This document shows, piece by piece, positions 28,931 through 37,928 of a stretch of 64,000 nucleotides of DNA. Each line of letters begins with the position of its first letter. Position 1 is the stretch's first letter. The position numbers and the translations under genes were made by a program. The stretch is from JAEUMW01 sp963734295 (GTDB lineage: Bacteria > Pseudomonadota > Gammaproteobacteria > Burkholderiales > JAEUMW01), in the NCBI GenBank assembly GCA_963734295.1, contig CAVTGS010000018.1:62001-126000 (forward strand), written 5' to 3'. The notes beneath the pieces were generated by a model, which saw nothing but the letters and a program-made list of their open reading frames with translations, was not told the origin of the DNA and did not search any database.

Positions 28931-29889
28931 GCTATTTCGCGCGCCTTTTCGACCTGATGGTTCAGGTCATGCTGCCGCTGGGCCTGCTGGTGGCGGCGGG
29001 CGGCGTCTGGCCGGTGGTGTTCAAGGACGTCCACGTGGCGGCGGTCCGCACCGAGCTCAATCGCATCGTGCTCTACCTCTTCTATCCCTGCATCATGTTC
29101 GCGGTCGCGGCCACCACCCCGGTCACGTGGAGCCTGCTCACGGTGCCGCTCCTGAACGGCATCGGCGTGCTCCTGTCCGGACTGCTGCTGTACTGGCTGC
29201 TCTATCGCTCGGCGTTGTGCCGCGATCTCTCCGACCGCACGCGGGCCATCCTCATGCTGGGCGGCATGTTCGGCAACACCTTCAACGTCGGCGTGCCGGT
29301 GCTGGTGTTTTTCTACGGTCCGGATGCGCCGCGCTACGCGGTCTTCAACGACATGCTGATGTCGGTACCGCTCATCTGGAGTCTCGGTGTGTGGATCTGC
29401 ACGCGCCTGGGCTCGCACCGGAAGGAGACCGATCAGCCCTCCGTGTGGCGCATCATGGCCTCGATGCCGCCGCTCTGGGCCTTCGTGCTGGGCGTGGCCT
29501 ATCAGCAGCTCGGGATTCAGTATCCGCCGATCATCACCGCGACGAACTTCATCGGGCAGGCGACCATCCCTGCCATCCTGTTCGTCCTCGGCATGACCAT
29601 TCCGTGGCGCGACCTTACCCCGCGGCGCGAGATCCTGGCGGTGTCGGCGGTGAAGCTGATCGTCGCCCCCCTCCTCACGTGGGCCGTGGCGCAGGCCCTC
29701 TTCGCGCCGCTCGACGAGGCGCAATACGCGGCGGTGATCGAGGCCTCGACGCCCGCCTTCGTGACACTGCTCGTGCTCGCGAGTCGGTTCCATCTCGATT
29801 CCGCGTCGGCAGCGCTTCTCGTCGGCTGGAGCACCATCCTCTTCTGGATTACGCTGCCGCTGCTAATGGCGGCGGGAGTGGTTCGTTAA
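28927..29889 (+). CDS. AEC-family transporter (auxin efflux carrier type)
   Basis: About 320 residues and ten hydrophobic segments in two halves, with the AEC pattern GMFGNTFNVGVPVLVFFYGP in the middle and GQATIPAILFVLGMTIPW in the second half. The start is probably TTG at 28927, overlapping the amidase stop; ATG at 28957 is an alternative. These carriers export organic acids or amino-acid-like anions, and coupling to the amidase suggests a shared substrate. Confidence 0.8.
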   Translation: MSYFARLFDLMVQVMLPLGLLVAAGGVWPVVFKDVHVAAVRTELNRIVLYLFYPCIMFAVAATTPVTWSLLTVPLLNGIGVLLSGLLLYWLLYRSALCRDLSDRTRAILMLGGMFGNTFNVGVPVLVFFYGPDAPRYAVFNDMLMSVPLIWSLGVWICTRLGSHRKETDQPSVWRIMASMPPLWAFVLGVAYQQLGIQYPPIITATNFIGQATIPAILFVLGMTIPWRDLTPRREILAVSAVKLIVAPLLTWAVAQALFAPLDEAQYAAVIEASTPAFVTLLVLASRFHLDSASAALLVGWSTILFWITLPLLMAAGVVR

Positions 29890-30228
29890 CGCTTGAGGGG
29901 GTGTCTCGGTGGTCGAGGCGATGCGCTCCCCGGCAGCCCTCGAAGCATAACCAAGGCTTATCTTTATCATCAGCAACTGCAATTGGACGGGCTGCGAAGC
30001 CCGTCCTACTGTAGAGCAGGTTTGTTGCGCTGCGGGAGAGAAAAATGACCAATCGAAATCGGCTTATCCACTTCATCCTCCGTAGTCCCGAGCGCGACGT
30101 GGTCACCTCCACCCGGCGTCAATCTGCGGTGACCTTCCGTCTGGGATCGAAGCTGCTGCAGAAACGCTCGGTGCTCCTGGCGCGTCACCAGCGCCACTAG
30201 GTTGCTCGATCGAGGCGAGCATATTGCC
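29890..30228 (-). other. Non-coding gap between the AEC gene and the ppc remnant
   Basis: No supported gene. It contains the hairpin at 29985-30006. On the minus strand, downstream of the ppc scrap, the frames show no family that I recognise. Confidence 0.5.
29985..30006. repeat. REP-type hairpin
   Basis: A perfect 9-bp stem GGACGGGCT / AGCCCGTCC closes on the GNRA-type loop GCGA and is flanked by TAC on the right. There is no T-run, so it is not a simple terminator. It resembles repetitive extragenic palindromes of the GTAGGACGGGCT type. Confidence 0.6.
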
Positions 30229-30378
30229 TCAGCCGGTCGCGTCGAGCCCGGCCGCCACGCAGTTGATAGAGAGCAGCAGCACCAGTGCCTTGAACTCCTC
30301 CTTCGCGCGACCCTCAGGCGCCACGCGAAATCGCCGCAGCAGCTCGGCCGCACGCCCGTGGGCGCGAGGCCGTACGGA
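30229..30378 (-). pseudogene. ppc: C-terminal remnant of phosphoenolpyruvate carboxylase
   Basis: Directly after the mtkB stop, the minus strand encodes AAELLRRFRVAPEGRAKEEF followed by KALVLLLSINCVAAGLDATG and a stop. PEP carboxylases end in a LLTINGIAAGxRNTG-stop tail and carry DPYxxxLxxLQxELLRR about 50 residues before it. Here ADPYG is in the adjacent frame just upstream. The rest of the gene (about 850 codons) is absent. In serine-cycle methylotrophs the order is mtkA-mtkB-ppcA-mclA, so position supports the call. Non-functional. Confidence 0.65.
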
Positions 30379-31270
30379 TCAGCGCTTGCCGGCGAGGACC
30401 CGGGCTACCGTGCGCCCGAACTCGCTCGGCGCCGGCACGATGGTGATGCCGCACGAGCGTAAGAACTCCGTCTTCTCCGGCGCGCTCTCGCCTGCAGTGG
30501 AGATGATGGCCCCCGCGTGACCCATCCGGCGTCCCTTCGGGGCCGCCATGCCGGCGATGTACCCGGCTACCGGCTTGGTCATGTTTTCCTTGACCCAGAC
30601 AGCGGCTTCGACCTCCTGCGGTCCGCCGATCTCGCCGATCAAGAGCACGGCATCGGTCTCGGGATCCTTCTCGAAAAGCTTGAGGTGATCGAGGAAGGAG
30701 CTGCCGTTGATGGGATCGCCCCCGATGCCGACGCTGGTCGAGATGCCGATGTCGAGCGCCTTCATCTGTGACGCGGCTTCGTAGCCGAGCGTGCCGGAGC
30801 GCGACACGATCCCGACCCGGCCTTCCCGGTAGATGTGCCCCGGCATGATGCCGAGCATGGCCTTGCCGGGGCTGATGACGCCGGCGCAATTCGGGCCGCA
30901 CAGGGTCATGCGGTTCTCCCTCGGGTAGCGGCGCAGGTAACGCTTGACCCGCATCATGTCCTGCGCCGGAATGCCGTCGGTGATGGAAACCAGGAAGCGG
31001 ATGCCGGCGTCGGCCGCTTCCATGATCGCATCGGCGCAGAAGGCGGGGGCGACGAAGGTGATGCTCGCGTTGGCGCGAGTGGCCGCCACGGCTTCCTTGA
31101 CCGTGTTGAACACCGGCAGGCCCAGATGCTTGCTGCCGCCCTTGCCCGGCGTGACGCCGCCGACCACGTGTGGTGCCGTACTCGATCGCTTCCTTCGCGT
31201 GGAAGGTGCCCTTTTCGCCGGTGAAGCCCTGGATCAGGATCCGGCTCGTCCTGTCGATGAGAATAGCCAT
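30379..31270 (-). CDS. mtkB: Malate-CoA ligase (malate thiokinase) alpha subunit (one +1 frameshift)
   Basis: About 297 residues of the SucD family. The N-terminal CoA-binding Rossmann domain starts MAILIDRTSRILIQGFTGEK, and the ligase domain contains the phospho-histidine in RRMGHAGAIIS. One extra base near 31165 separates AIEYGT from VVGGVTPGKGG. Succinate-CoA ligase is the obvious homologue; pairing with an MtkA-type beta subunit and a divergent malyl-CoA lyase points to malate as substrate. It lies 16 bases downstream of mtkA. Confidence 0.85.
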
Positions 31271-31286
31271 GTCGGTTCTCCCCGCG

Positions 31287-32453
31287 TCAGGCGGCTTTGG
31301 CCGCGGCCACGGCCTTGTTGGCGGCATCGGCGAGGTCGTCGGCGACGATGAGCGGCAGCCCGCTCTCGCGCACGATCCGCTGGCCCGCTTCCACGTTGGT
31401 GCCGGCGAGGCGAACCACCACCGGAACCTCGATGCCGAGCTCGCGAAACGCCTTCACCACGCCCTCCGCGACCCAGTCGCAGCGGTTGATGCCGGCGAAG
31501 ATGTTGACCAGCACCACCTTGACGTTCGGGTCGCCCAGCACCACCGAGAAGGCGTTCTTGACGCGTTCGGCCGAGGCGCCGCCGCCGATGTCGAGGAAGT
31601 TGGCCGGGCTGCCCCCCGCGAACTTGATCATGTCGAGGGTGGCCATCGCGAGGCCCGCACCGTTGATGAGGCAGCCGATGTCGCCGTCGAGCCCGACGTA
31701 GCTCAGATCGAACTGGGCCGCCGCCACCTCGCGCGGGTCCTCCTGCGACGGGTCGCGCATTGCGGCCACGTTGCGTTGCCGAAAGAGCGCGTTGTCGTCG
31801 AACGACATCTTGGCGTCGAGCGCGAGAATGCGCTCGTCCTTGGTGAGCACCATCGGGTTGATCTCCAGCATGGTGGCGTCGAGGCTGCGGAAAGCCCGGT
31901 AGGCGCCCAGCATCAGCTTGACGGCAGCGGCGACCTGCTTGATGTTGAGCCCCAGTCCGAACGCGAGCTCGCGTGCCTCGAAGGCGAGCAATCCCACCGC
32001 CGGCTCCACCACGACCTGCAGGATCTTCTCCGGCGCCGTGCGGGCGATCTCCTCGATTTCCATGCCGCCCTGCGCCGAGGCGATGATGCGCACGCGCTCC
32101 GCCTTGCGGTCGAGCACGATGCCGAAGTAGAGCTCGCGCTCGAACGGCTCGGCAACCTCGACGTACACCCGCTGCACCGGCTTGCCCTCGGGCCCGGTCT
32201 GCAGCGTCACCAGCTTCGAGCCGAGCAGGTTCTTGGCTGCCTCGTGCACGTCGTGATAGGTGCGACAGAGCTTGATGCCGCCCGCCTTGCCGCGCGCCCC
32301 GGAGTGCACCTGTGCCTTAACCGCCCAGTGCCAGCCGCCCAGCTCGGTCGCGCAGTAGACAGCCTGGTCCGGGCTGTAGGCGGCCATGCCCCGCGGCACC
32401 GGCACACCGAAGCCCGACAGGAGCTCCTTCGCCTGATACTCGTGAATGTCCAT
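31287..32453 (-). CDS. mtkA: Malate-CoA ligase (malate thiokinase) beta subunit
   Basis: 388 residues, intact. The ATP-grasp domain opens MDIHEYQAKELLSGFGVPVP, with GARGKAGGIKLCRTYHDV and LQTGPEGKPVQRVYVEVAEP. The C-terminal ligase half has NGAGLAMATLDMIKFAGG and VNIFAGINRCDWVAEGVVKA. The GKAGGIKLCRTY and QTGPEGKPVQRVYxE segments are characteristic of methylotroph MtkA more than of housekeeping SucC. The enzyme makes malyl-CoA from malate, CoA and ATP, the step before cleavage by malyl-CoA lyase. Confidence 0.88.
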   Translation of the reverse strand: MDIHEYQAKELLSGFGVPVPRGMAAYSPDQAVYCATELGGWHWAVKAQVHSGARGKAGGIKLCRTYHDVHEAAKNLLGSKLVTLQTGPEGKPVQRVYVEVAEPFERELYFGIVLDRKAERVRIIASAQGGMEIEEIARTAPEKILQVVVEPAVGLLAFEARELAFGLGLNIKQVAAAVKLMLGAYRAFRSLDATMLEINPMVLTKDERILALDAKMSFDDNALFRQRNVAAMRDPSQEDPREVAAAQFDLSYVGLDGDIGCLINGAGLAMATLDMIKFAGGSPANFLDIGGGASAERVKNAFSVVLGDPNVKVVLVNIFAGINRCDWVAEGVVKAFRELGIEVPVVVRLAGTNVEAGQRIVRESGLPLIVADDLADAANKAVAAAKAA

Positions 32454-32634
32454 TCCATCTCCTTTGGTTGCAATGCTCCGGCGCTTGCTGTCGAGCCGCG
32501 TGCGCGGTCATCGGGACGTATGGTCGTCGCAGGATGGATTCTTCGCGAGCGGCACGGTTCACGCAATCACGGTTTCTGCTTTCAAGCATAAGAGGGTTCG
32601 CATTCTCATGGATCGTCGTATCAGTAGCTTTGGC

Positions 32635-32640
32635 TATAAT
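32635..32640 (+). promoter_or_regulatory. Candidate -10 element for the malyl-CoA lyase gene
   Basis: A perfect TATAAT lies 44 bases upstream of the mcl ATG in the divergent mtkA/mcl gap. No good -35 hexamer is present at 16-18 bases, so activator dependence would be expected if it is used. Confidence 0.35.
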
Positions 32641-32684
32641 CCGCCTTGCGCCTCACCAGACCCAGAAACCCCGGAGACAACGCC

Positions 32685-33664
32685 ATGAGCTTCACCCTCG
32701 TCGACCAGGCCACACCGCGCCTGCACCGCTCCGAGCTCGCCGTGCCCGGCTCGAACCCGGCCATCTTCGAAAAGGCGGCGAAGTCGGCCGCGGACATCGT
32801 CTTCCTCGACCTCGAGGATGCGGTCGCGCCGGACGACAAGGAGCAGGCGCGCAAGAACATCGTGCAGGCGCTGAACGACATGGACTGGGGTACCAAGACC
32901 ATGATGGTGCGCATCAATGGTCTCGATACCCACTACATGTACCGCGACGTGGTGGACGTGGTCGAGAACTGCCCGCGACTCGACATGCTCCTCATCCCGA
33001 AGGTCGGCGTGCCGCAGGACGTGTACGCGGTGGACGTCATGGTGACGCAGATCGAGGCCGCGAAGAAGCGCACGCAGGCGCCTGGGCTTCGAGGTGCTGA
33101 TCGAGACCGCGCTCGGCATGGCGAACGTGGAGGCGATCGCGCAGTCGAGCCGGCGCCTCGAGGCGATGAGCTTCGGCGTGGCGGACTATGCAGCGTCGAC
33201 CCGCGCGCGCACGACGGTGATCGGCGGCGTGCACCGCGACTATGGCGTGCTCACCGACAAGAACGAACAGGGCGAGCGCGACTACTTCTGGATGGACCCG
33301 TGGCACGGCGCGCAGACGCGCATGCTGGTGGCGTGTCGCGCGTACGGTCTGCGGCCGATCGACGGACCCTTCGGCGACTTCGGCGATCCCGATGCCTTCA
33401 TCGCGGCGGCCAAGCGCGCCGCGGTGCTGGGCTACGAGGGCAAGTGGGCGATTCACCCGTCGCAGATCGCGCTCGCGAACGAGGTGTTCACGCCGTCCGA
33501 GGCCGAAGTCACGAAGGCGCGCCGCATCATGGAGGCCATGGCCGCAGGCCGCGAAGGACGGCAAGGGCGCGGTCTCTCTGGACGGGCGTCTGATCGACCT
33601 CGCGAGCATCCGCATGGCCGAAGCGCTGCTCGCGAAGGCCGACTCGATCGCCAAGGTTGGGTAG
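32685..33664 (+). CDS. mcl: L-malyl-CoA lyase, CitE family (two +1 frameshifts)
   Basis: About 326 residues. It cleaves malyl-CoA to acetyl-CoA and glyoxylate. Conserved stretches are RLHRSELAVPGSNP, IVFLDLEDAVAPDDKEQARK, TMMVRINGLDTHYMYRD, FEVLIETALGMANVEAIAQS, EAMSFGVADYAASTRAR and GKWAIHPSQIALANEVFTPS, matching Mcl1/MclA rather than citrate-lyase CitE. Extra bases near 33085 and 33547 divide the frame. It is divergent from mtkA, so both directions may share one control region. Confidence 0.88.
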
Positions 33665-33743
33665 GACAACCGAACTTCGCGTTCAGCGGGCGCCTCCAAG
33701 CAGCCCGCGCCGCGACCAACCCACTGCGCAGGGAGAGATCGTC

Positions 33744-34157
33744 ATGAGAAGCTACACCCAGAACAGTCCCGAAGCGATGGCGCGCATCATTGCGCTGATC
33801 CTGCTCGCGGATGGCGATCTCGACGATGGCGAGGTCGACATGCTGGACCACCTCGGCGTTTACGATCGCCTCGGTGTCAGCCGCAAAACCTTCATCCGCG
33901 TCGTGAAGGAATACTTCGACGATCTGCTCCACGACGACACCGGCGATCGCATCCGGCTGCTCGATGCGAAGCGTCTGGACGTCGTCCTGGACGGCGTCGA
34001 CGACGAGAAGAAGCGGATCGACCTCGCTGCCATCATGCTGAGCCTCATCAGCGCCGACGGCGACATGAACGACGCGGAGCTCGCTACCTTGCGACACGTG
34101 TTGTCGCACTGGGGTCTCACCCTCGATCAGATCGAAGCCAACCTGCCGCGGCGCTGA
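33744..34157 (+). CDS. TerB-like (tellurite-resistance/DUF533-type) protein
   Basis: 137 residues, all helical, with paired acidic metal-binding-like motifs ILLADGDLDDGEVDML and LISADGDMNDAELATL, as in TerB-type domains. The ATG at 33744 follows AGGGAGAGA. Function is unknown; isolated TerB domains are usually linked to stress or membrane processes and do not imply tellurite resistance. Confidence 0.7.
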   Translation: MRSYTQNSPEAMARIIALILLADGDLDDGEVDMLDHLGVYDRLGVSRKTFIRVVKEYFDDLLHDDTGDRIRLLDAKRLDVVLDGVDDEKKRIDLAAIMLSLISADGDMNDAELATLRHVLSHWGLTLDQIEANLPRR

Positions 34158-34196
34158 TACCGCGGCGGCGCGGTCGTCAGCGCTGCACGCATTGCC

Positions 34197-35273
34197 ATGA
34201 CGTTCCTGCTTTTCCTGGGCGGTCTCGCCCTGCTGGTGGCTGGGGCCGAGCTCCTGGTCCGCGGGGCATCGAGCCTTGCCCGCCGCTTCGGCATCCCGCC
34301 GCTCGTGATCGGGCTGACCATCGTAGCGATGGGCACCAGCGCGCCCGAGGTAGCGGTCAGCGTGCGCAGCGCGCTCGCCGGGCAGGCCGACATCGCGGTG
34401 GGCAACGTGGTCGGCAGCAACATCTTCAACGTGCTCTTCATCCTCGGCCTCTCCGCCCTCATCACGCCCCTCGTCGTGTCCCGGAAGCTCGTCTGGCTCG
34501 AAGTGCCGATCATGATCGGCGTGGCACTCCTGCTCTGGATGTTCGCGCACGATGGCCGCATCGCCCGGTGGGAAGCAGGACTTCTCTTCGCGGGGCTCGT
34601 CGCCTACATCGTGTTCCAGATCTGGGAGGCGCGACGGGAAGGGATCGAGGACGAAGAGCTGGCGCACGGTGACGGGCGGCCACCCGGCAGTGTGGCGCTG
34701 AACCTCCTGTTTCTCGCTGGCGGCCTGGGATTGCTGGTGCTGGGCGCGAACTGGCTGGTGGACGCCGCCGTGCAGATGGCGCGGGCCATCGGCGTATCCG
34801 AGCTCGTGATCGGATTGACCATCGTTGCCGCAGGCACGTCCGCGCCCGAAGTCGCGACGTCGATCATGGCCGCCATCCGCGGCGAGCGCGACATCGCGGT
34901 GGGCAACGTCGTCGGCAGCAGCATCTTCAACATCCTGGGCGTGCTCGGCATCGCGGGTGTCGTCTCGCCGTCCGGCATCGGTGTCGCGCCGGCGGCGCTC
35001 GTCTTCGATATTCCCGTGATGGTCGCGGTTTCGGTGGCGTGCCTGCCGATATTCCTCACCGGGCACACCATCGCCCGCTGGGAAGGCGCGCTCTTCTTCG
35101 GCTACTACGTGGCGTACACCGCGTATCTGATTCTCGCGGCCACCCAGCACGACGCGTTGCCGGCGTTCAGTCAGGCGATGCTGCTCTTCGTGCTGCCGCT
35201 CACCGCCGTCACGCTGCTGGTGCTCATGGTGCGGGCGCTGCGGGAAGGCCGCGGCGCAGCAAAGAGGGCGTAG
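34197..35273 (+). CDS. Calcium/sodium antiporter, CaCA family (YrbG-like)
   Basis: 358 residues, intact. Ten membrane helices in two inverted halves carry the alpha repeats VIGLTIVAMGTSAPEVAVSV with NVVGSNIFNVLFILG, and VIGLTIVAAGTSAPEVATSI with NVVGSSIFNILGVLG. These hold the Glu and Asn/Ser cation ligands of the family. Exports Ca2+ in exchange for Na+ or H+. A REP-type palindrome directly follows the stop. Confidence 0.9.
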   Translation: MTFLLFLGGLALLVAGAELLVRGASSLARRFGIPPLVIGLTIVAMGTSAPEVAVSVRSALAGQADIAVGNVVGSNIFNVLFILGLSALITPLVVSRKLVWLEVPIMIGVALLLWMFAHDGRIARWEAGLLFAGLVAYIVFQIWEARREGIEDEELAHGDGRPPGSVALNLLFLAGGLGLLVLGANWLVDAAVQMARAIGVSELVIGLTIVAAGTSAPEVATSIMAAIRGERDIAVGNVVGSSIFNILGVLGIAGVVSPSGIGVAPAALVFDIPVMVAVSVACLPIFLTGHTIARWEGALFFGYYVAYTAYLILAATQHDALPAFSQAMLLFVLPLTAVTLLVLMVRALREGRGAAKRA

Positions 35274-35369
35274 GTCGGGGTGAGCGGAGCGAACCCCAAC
35301 ACTGGCAGAACCCAGCAACCAAGCGGACCCGGCACCAAGCGTTGGGGTTCGAAGCTCACCCCAACCTAC
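35270..35369. repeat. REP/BIME-type inverted repeat pair
   Basis: Two outward-matching arms, GTAGGTCGGGGTGAGC... (35270-35300) and ...GCTCACCCCAACCTAC (35341-35369), enclose 40 bases. Each arm itself folds (GGGGTGAGCGGAGCGAACCCC). This is the common GTAGG...CCTAC extragenic palindrome architecture. It lies between convergent genes. Confidence 0.7.
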
Positions 35370-35471
35370 TCCGACTTGCCGGGATCGACATCATTCTCGG
35401 TCGATAAGCGTCGGTACCAAGGGCGATTGCCCAGTCTGTGACGAGCAAATCGCGCGGTTCCCGAGCCACGT

Positions 35472-36236
<765 letters not shown>

Positions 36237-36251
36237 CGGTTCCCTGCAACG

Positions 36252-36279
36252 AAAAAAGGGGCCGGCGCGAACCGGCCCC
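36252..36279 (-). terminator. Rho-independent terminator of the Do protease gene
   Basis: On the minus strand GGGGCCGG, a 6-base loop and CCGGCCCC are followed by TTTTTT. It lies about 50 bases beyond the protease stop codon. Confidence 0.88.
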
Positions 36280-36330
36280 GCAAGGGGAAGTATAGAACGA
36301 GGGCGGCCGCAGTGACCGCCCGCGGGGGCG

Positions 36331-37827
36331 TCAGCCCTGGTTGGGCGCGACCGGGATGAAGATGGTGGCGTCGCCGCGCTTGACCAGCAGCGCCAGCGGC
36401 GCGCCCTTCGGCGCCTGCTCCAGCGTCTTGCCGAGGTCGTCGGTGTCGCTGATCCGGGCCCCGTTCACGCCCACGATCACGTCACCCGCGCGGATGCCCG
36501 ACTTCGCGGCCGGACCCTGCGCGCGCTCGACCTTCACGCCGCCGTCGAGGCCCAGCGCCTTGCGCTCGCGCGCATCCAGCTCCGACACGGCGAGCCCCAG
36601 GCTCGACATCTTCCGCGCCTCGCCCTTGGCGCCCGCCGGGCTGGCCTGCGCGAGCTTGTCCGACGGCGCTTCGCCGACGGCGACGCTGGTCTTCTGCTCC
36701 TTGCCGTCGCGCAGGTACACGACATTCGCCTTCGCCCCCGGCTTGGTCGCCGCCACGAGCGGCGGCAGCGCGGAGAATTCCTCCACCTTCTTGCCGTCGT
36801 ATTCGACGATCACGTCGCCGGCCTTGAGCCCCGCCTTGGCCGCCGCGCTGTCCGGGTCGACCGCGGCGACCAGCGCGCCTTTCGCGTCCTTGAGACCGAA
36901 CGACTTGGCGAGATCGCCCGAGATCGGCTGGATGCGCACACCGAGCTGGCCACGGGTCACCTTGCCGTGGGTCTTGAGCTGGTCCGCGACGTTCATCGCG
37001 AGGTCGATCGGGATCGCGAACGACACGCCCATGTACCCGCCGGTGCGGCTGTAGATCTGCGAGTTGATGCCGATCACCTCGCCGTCCAGATTGAAGAGCG
37101 GGCCGCCCGAGTTGCCGGGGTTCACCGCCACGTCGGTCTGGAGGAACGGCACGTAGCTCTCGTCCGGCAGGGAGCGGCCCTTGGCGCTGACGATGCCCGA
37201 CGTGACGCTGTTCTCGAAGCCGAACGGCGAGCCGATCGCGGCCACCCATTCGCCGACCTTGACCTTGCTCGGATCGCCCATCCTGAGCGCGGGCAGATTC
37301 TTCGCGTCGATCTTCACCACGGCAACGTCGGTGCGCTTGTCGACGCCGATCACCTTGGCCGTGAACTCGCGCCGGTCGGTGAGCTTCACCGTCACGGTGT
37401 CGGCGCCTTCCACCACGTGGGCGTTGGTCAGCACGTAGCCGTCCTCGCTCACGATGAAGCCGGAGCCCACGCCGCGTTCAGGCGTCTCCGGCCCGCCGCG
37501 TCCCTCGGGACCAGGCATCGGCATGCCGAAGCGCTTGAAGAACTCGAACATCGGGCTGTCTTCAGGAATGCCGGAGAGGTCGGGCATGTTGCCCGCCTTG
37601 CTCTCGCTGCGGGTCACCGAGATGTTCACCACCGACGGTCCGGCAGCTTCCACGAGCGCGCTGAAATCCGGCAGGCCGCGCTGCCCCGGCTGGACGATGG
37701 CGGGCGCCGGCGCCGCGTGGGCCTCGGCCAGTTTCGGCAGGGACTCGTTGGAGCAGCCGGCCGCGAACGCGGCGATGACGGCTGCCGCGACGGCACTGCG
37801 TACAACGCGCGTTTTGTTACTGGTCAT
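36331..37827 (-). CDS. degQ: Do/DegQ-family periplasmic serine protease (MucD-like), probable lipoprotein
   Basis: About 498 residues. A signal with a lipobox-like end (AAVIAAFAAGC) suggests lipid anchoring. The trypsin-like domain carries the triad in LTNAHVV, RTDVAVVK and NPGNSGGPLFN. Two PDZ domains follow (GQLGVRIQPISG..., SSLGLAVSELDARERK...). Two ATGs are possible; I chose 37827 because AGGAG lies 8 bases upstream of it and only 2 bases from the ATG at 37833. It handles misfolded envelope proteins. Next to it is a QseBC-type system with a matching operator upstream of this gene. Confidence 0.92.
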   Translation of the reverse strand: MTSNKTRVVRSAVAAAVIAAFAAGCSNESLPKLAEAHAAPAPAIVQPGQRGLPDFSALVEAAGPSVVNISVTRSESKAGNMPDLSGIPEDSPMFEFFKRFGMPMPGPEGRGGPETPERGVGSGFIVSEDGYVLTNAHVVEGADTVTVKLTDRREFTAKVIGVDKRTDVAVVKIDAKNLPALRMGDPSKVKVGEWVAAIGSPFGFENSVTSGIVSAKGRSLPDESYVPFLQTDVAVNPGNSGGPLFNLDGEVIGINSQIYSRTGGYMGVSFAIPIDLAMNVADQLKTHGKVTRGQLGVRIQPISGDLAKSFGLKDAKGALVAAVDPDSAAAKAGLKAGDVIVEYDGKKVEEFSALPPLVAATKPGAKANVVYLRDGKEQKTSVAVGEAPSDKLAQASPAGAKGEARKMSSLGLAVSELDARERKALGLDGGVKVERAQGPAAKSGIRAGDVIVGVNGARISDTDDLGKTLEQAPKGAPLALLVKRGDATIFIPVAPNQG

Positions 37828-37896
37828 GTGCATCTCTCCTTCTGGATGATCGATGAAGGCAGTCGGCCTTCCACGATCGCATCCTAGGGAGCCATG

Positions 37897-37913
37897 CTTA
37901 AGCCAGACTTAAC
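37897..37913 (-). promoter_or_regulatory. PmrA/QseB-type direct-repeat box upstream of the Do protease gene
   Basis: On the minus strand GTTAAG-TCTGG-CTTAAG: two TTAAG half-sites with a 5-base spacer, the spacing of PmrA/BasR boxes. It begins 70 bases upstream of the protease start. A second copy sits upstream of the response-regulator gene at 40047-40063. Confidence 0.55.
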
Positions 37914-37928
37914 AGGCTGCAGACGCGG

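Noticed and set aside
30006..30353. 115-codon minus-strand frame over the ppc remnant
   Set aside because: Its Ser/Cys-rich sequence is a shadow; the neighbouring frame gives the PEP carboxylase tail with the stop in the right place.
31170..32591. 473-codon plus-strand frame
   Set aside because: It is antisense to mtkA and mtkB, with shadow composition.
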